From positions 25,157,628 through 25,221,627 of the forward strand of contig OZ037767.1 in assembly GCA_964035545.1 (NCBI GenBank): a stretch of DNA of 64,000 nucleotides, given 5' to 3'. A model generated the notes under the pieces. The model did not search any database, had not been told where the DNA came from, and saw only the letters and a program-made list of their open reading frames with translations. Both the position numbers and the translations under genes were made by a program. The DNA is from Bugula neritina. Taxonomy: Eukaryota > Bryozoa > Gymnolaemata > Cheilostomatida > Bugulidae. How positions within the stretch are numbered: position 1 is the stretch's first letter; every line of letters begins with the position of its first letter. Shown one piece after another: positions 63,942-64,000 of the stretch.

Positions 63942-64000
63942 CTGTAATAAAAACAACAGCAGTTATAAACATGGTCCCATTCATATCGTACCTAGAGGCA

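Overview
This is a 64 kb piece of intron-rich, AT-rich animal nuclear DNA. All recognisable genes are metazoan nuclear genes with GT-AG introns of about 0.1-2.7 kb, ordinary AATAAA polyadenylation signals, and many tandem repeats and small inverted-repeat elements inside introns. Divergence from vertebrate proteins is large, but domain order and length are well kept, so an invertebrate is likely. A non-bilaterian such as a sponge is plausible but cannot be proved from this sequence alone. Exons were joined by eye from splice consensus and reading phase, so each gene model is a prediction.

Layout. (1) 327-9357, plus: the 3' part of a FOXO forkhead transcription factor (476 residues seen; the 5' exons lie outside the window). 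(2) 14344-20278, minus: an eight-exon mitochondrial glutamate carrier of the SLC25A18/A22 type, 305 residues, convergent with FOXO. (3) 24997-27536, plus: a five-exon RING1/RNF2 Polycomb E3 ligase, 337 residues, divergent from the carrier. (4) 28559-45818, minus: a 23-coding-exon orthologue of FHAD1 (FHA domain plus long coiled coil, 1360 residues), convergent with RING1. (5) 33982-34507, plus: a two-exon, 96-residue single-pass membrane protein gene nested antisense in the largest FHAD1 intron. (6) 48412-61933, plus: GEMIN5, 25 coding exons, 1501 residues, head-to-head with FHAD1; possible alternative 3' exons reach 62534. (7) 63210-63941, minus: the last two exons of an unidentified gene that continues beyond the window, convergent with GEMIN5.

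The genes have unrelated housekeeping, regulatory and structural roles (insulin/AKT-responsive transcription, mitochondrial glutamate import, Polycomb H2A ubiquitination, an FHA/coiled-coil protein, snRNP assembly). Nothing suggests a functional cluster. Non-coding content includes minisatellites with 16, 23, 24, 30 and 70 bp units, a Harbinger-like MITE with a TTA target duplication, two further inverted-repeat elements, a tRNA-derived SINE and simple-sequence DNA.

The most unusual items are the hidden nested membrane-protein gene, a 30-bp minisatellite whose first unit contains the real splice donor of a FOXO exon, and an AT-hook-like motif in the RING1 linker.
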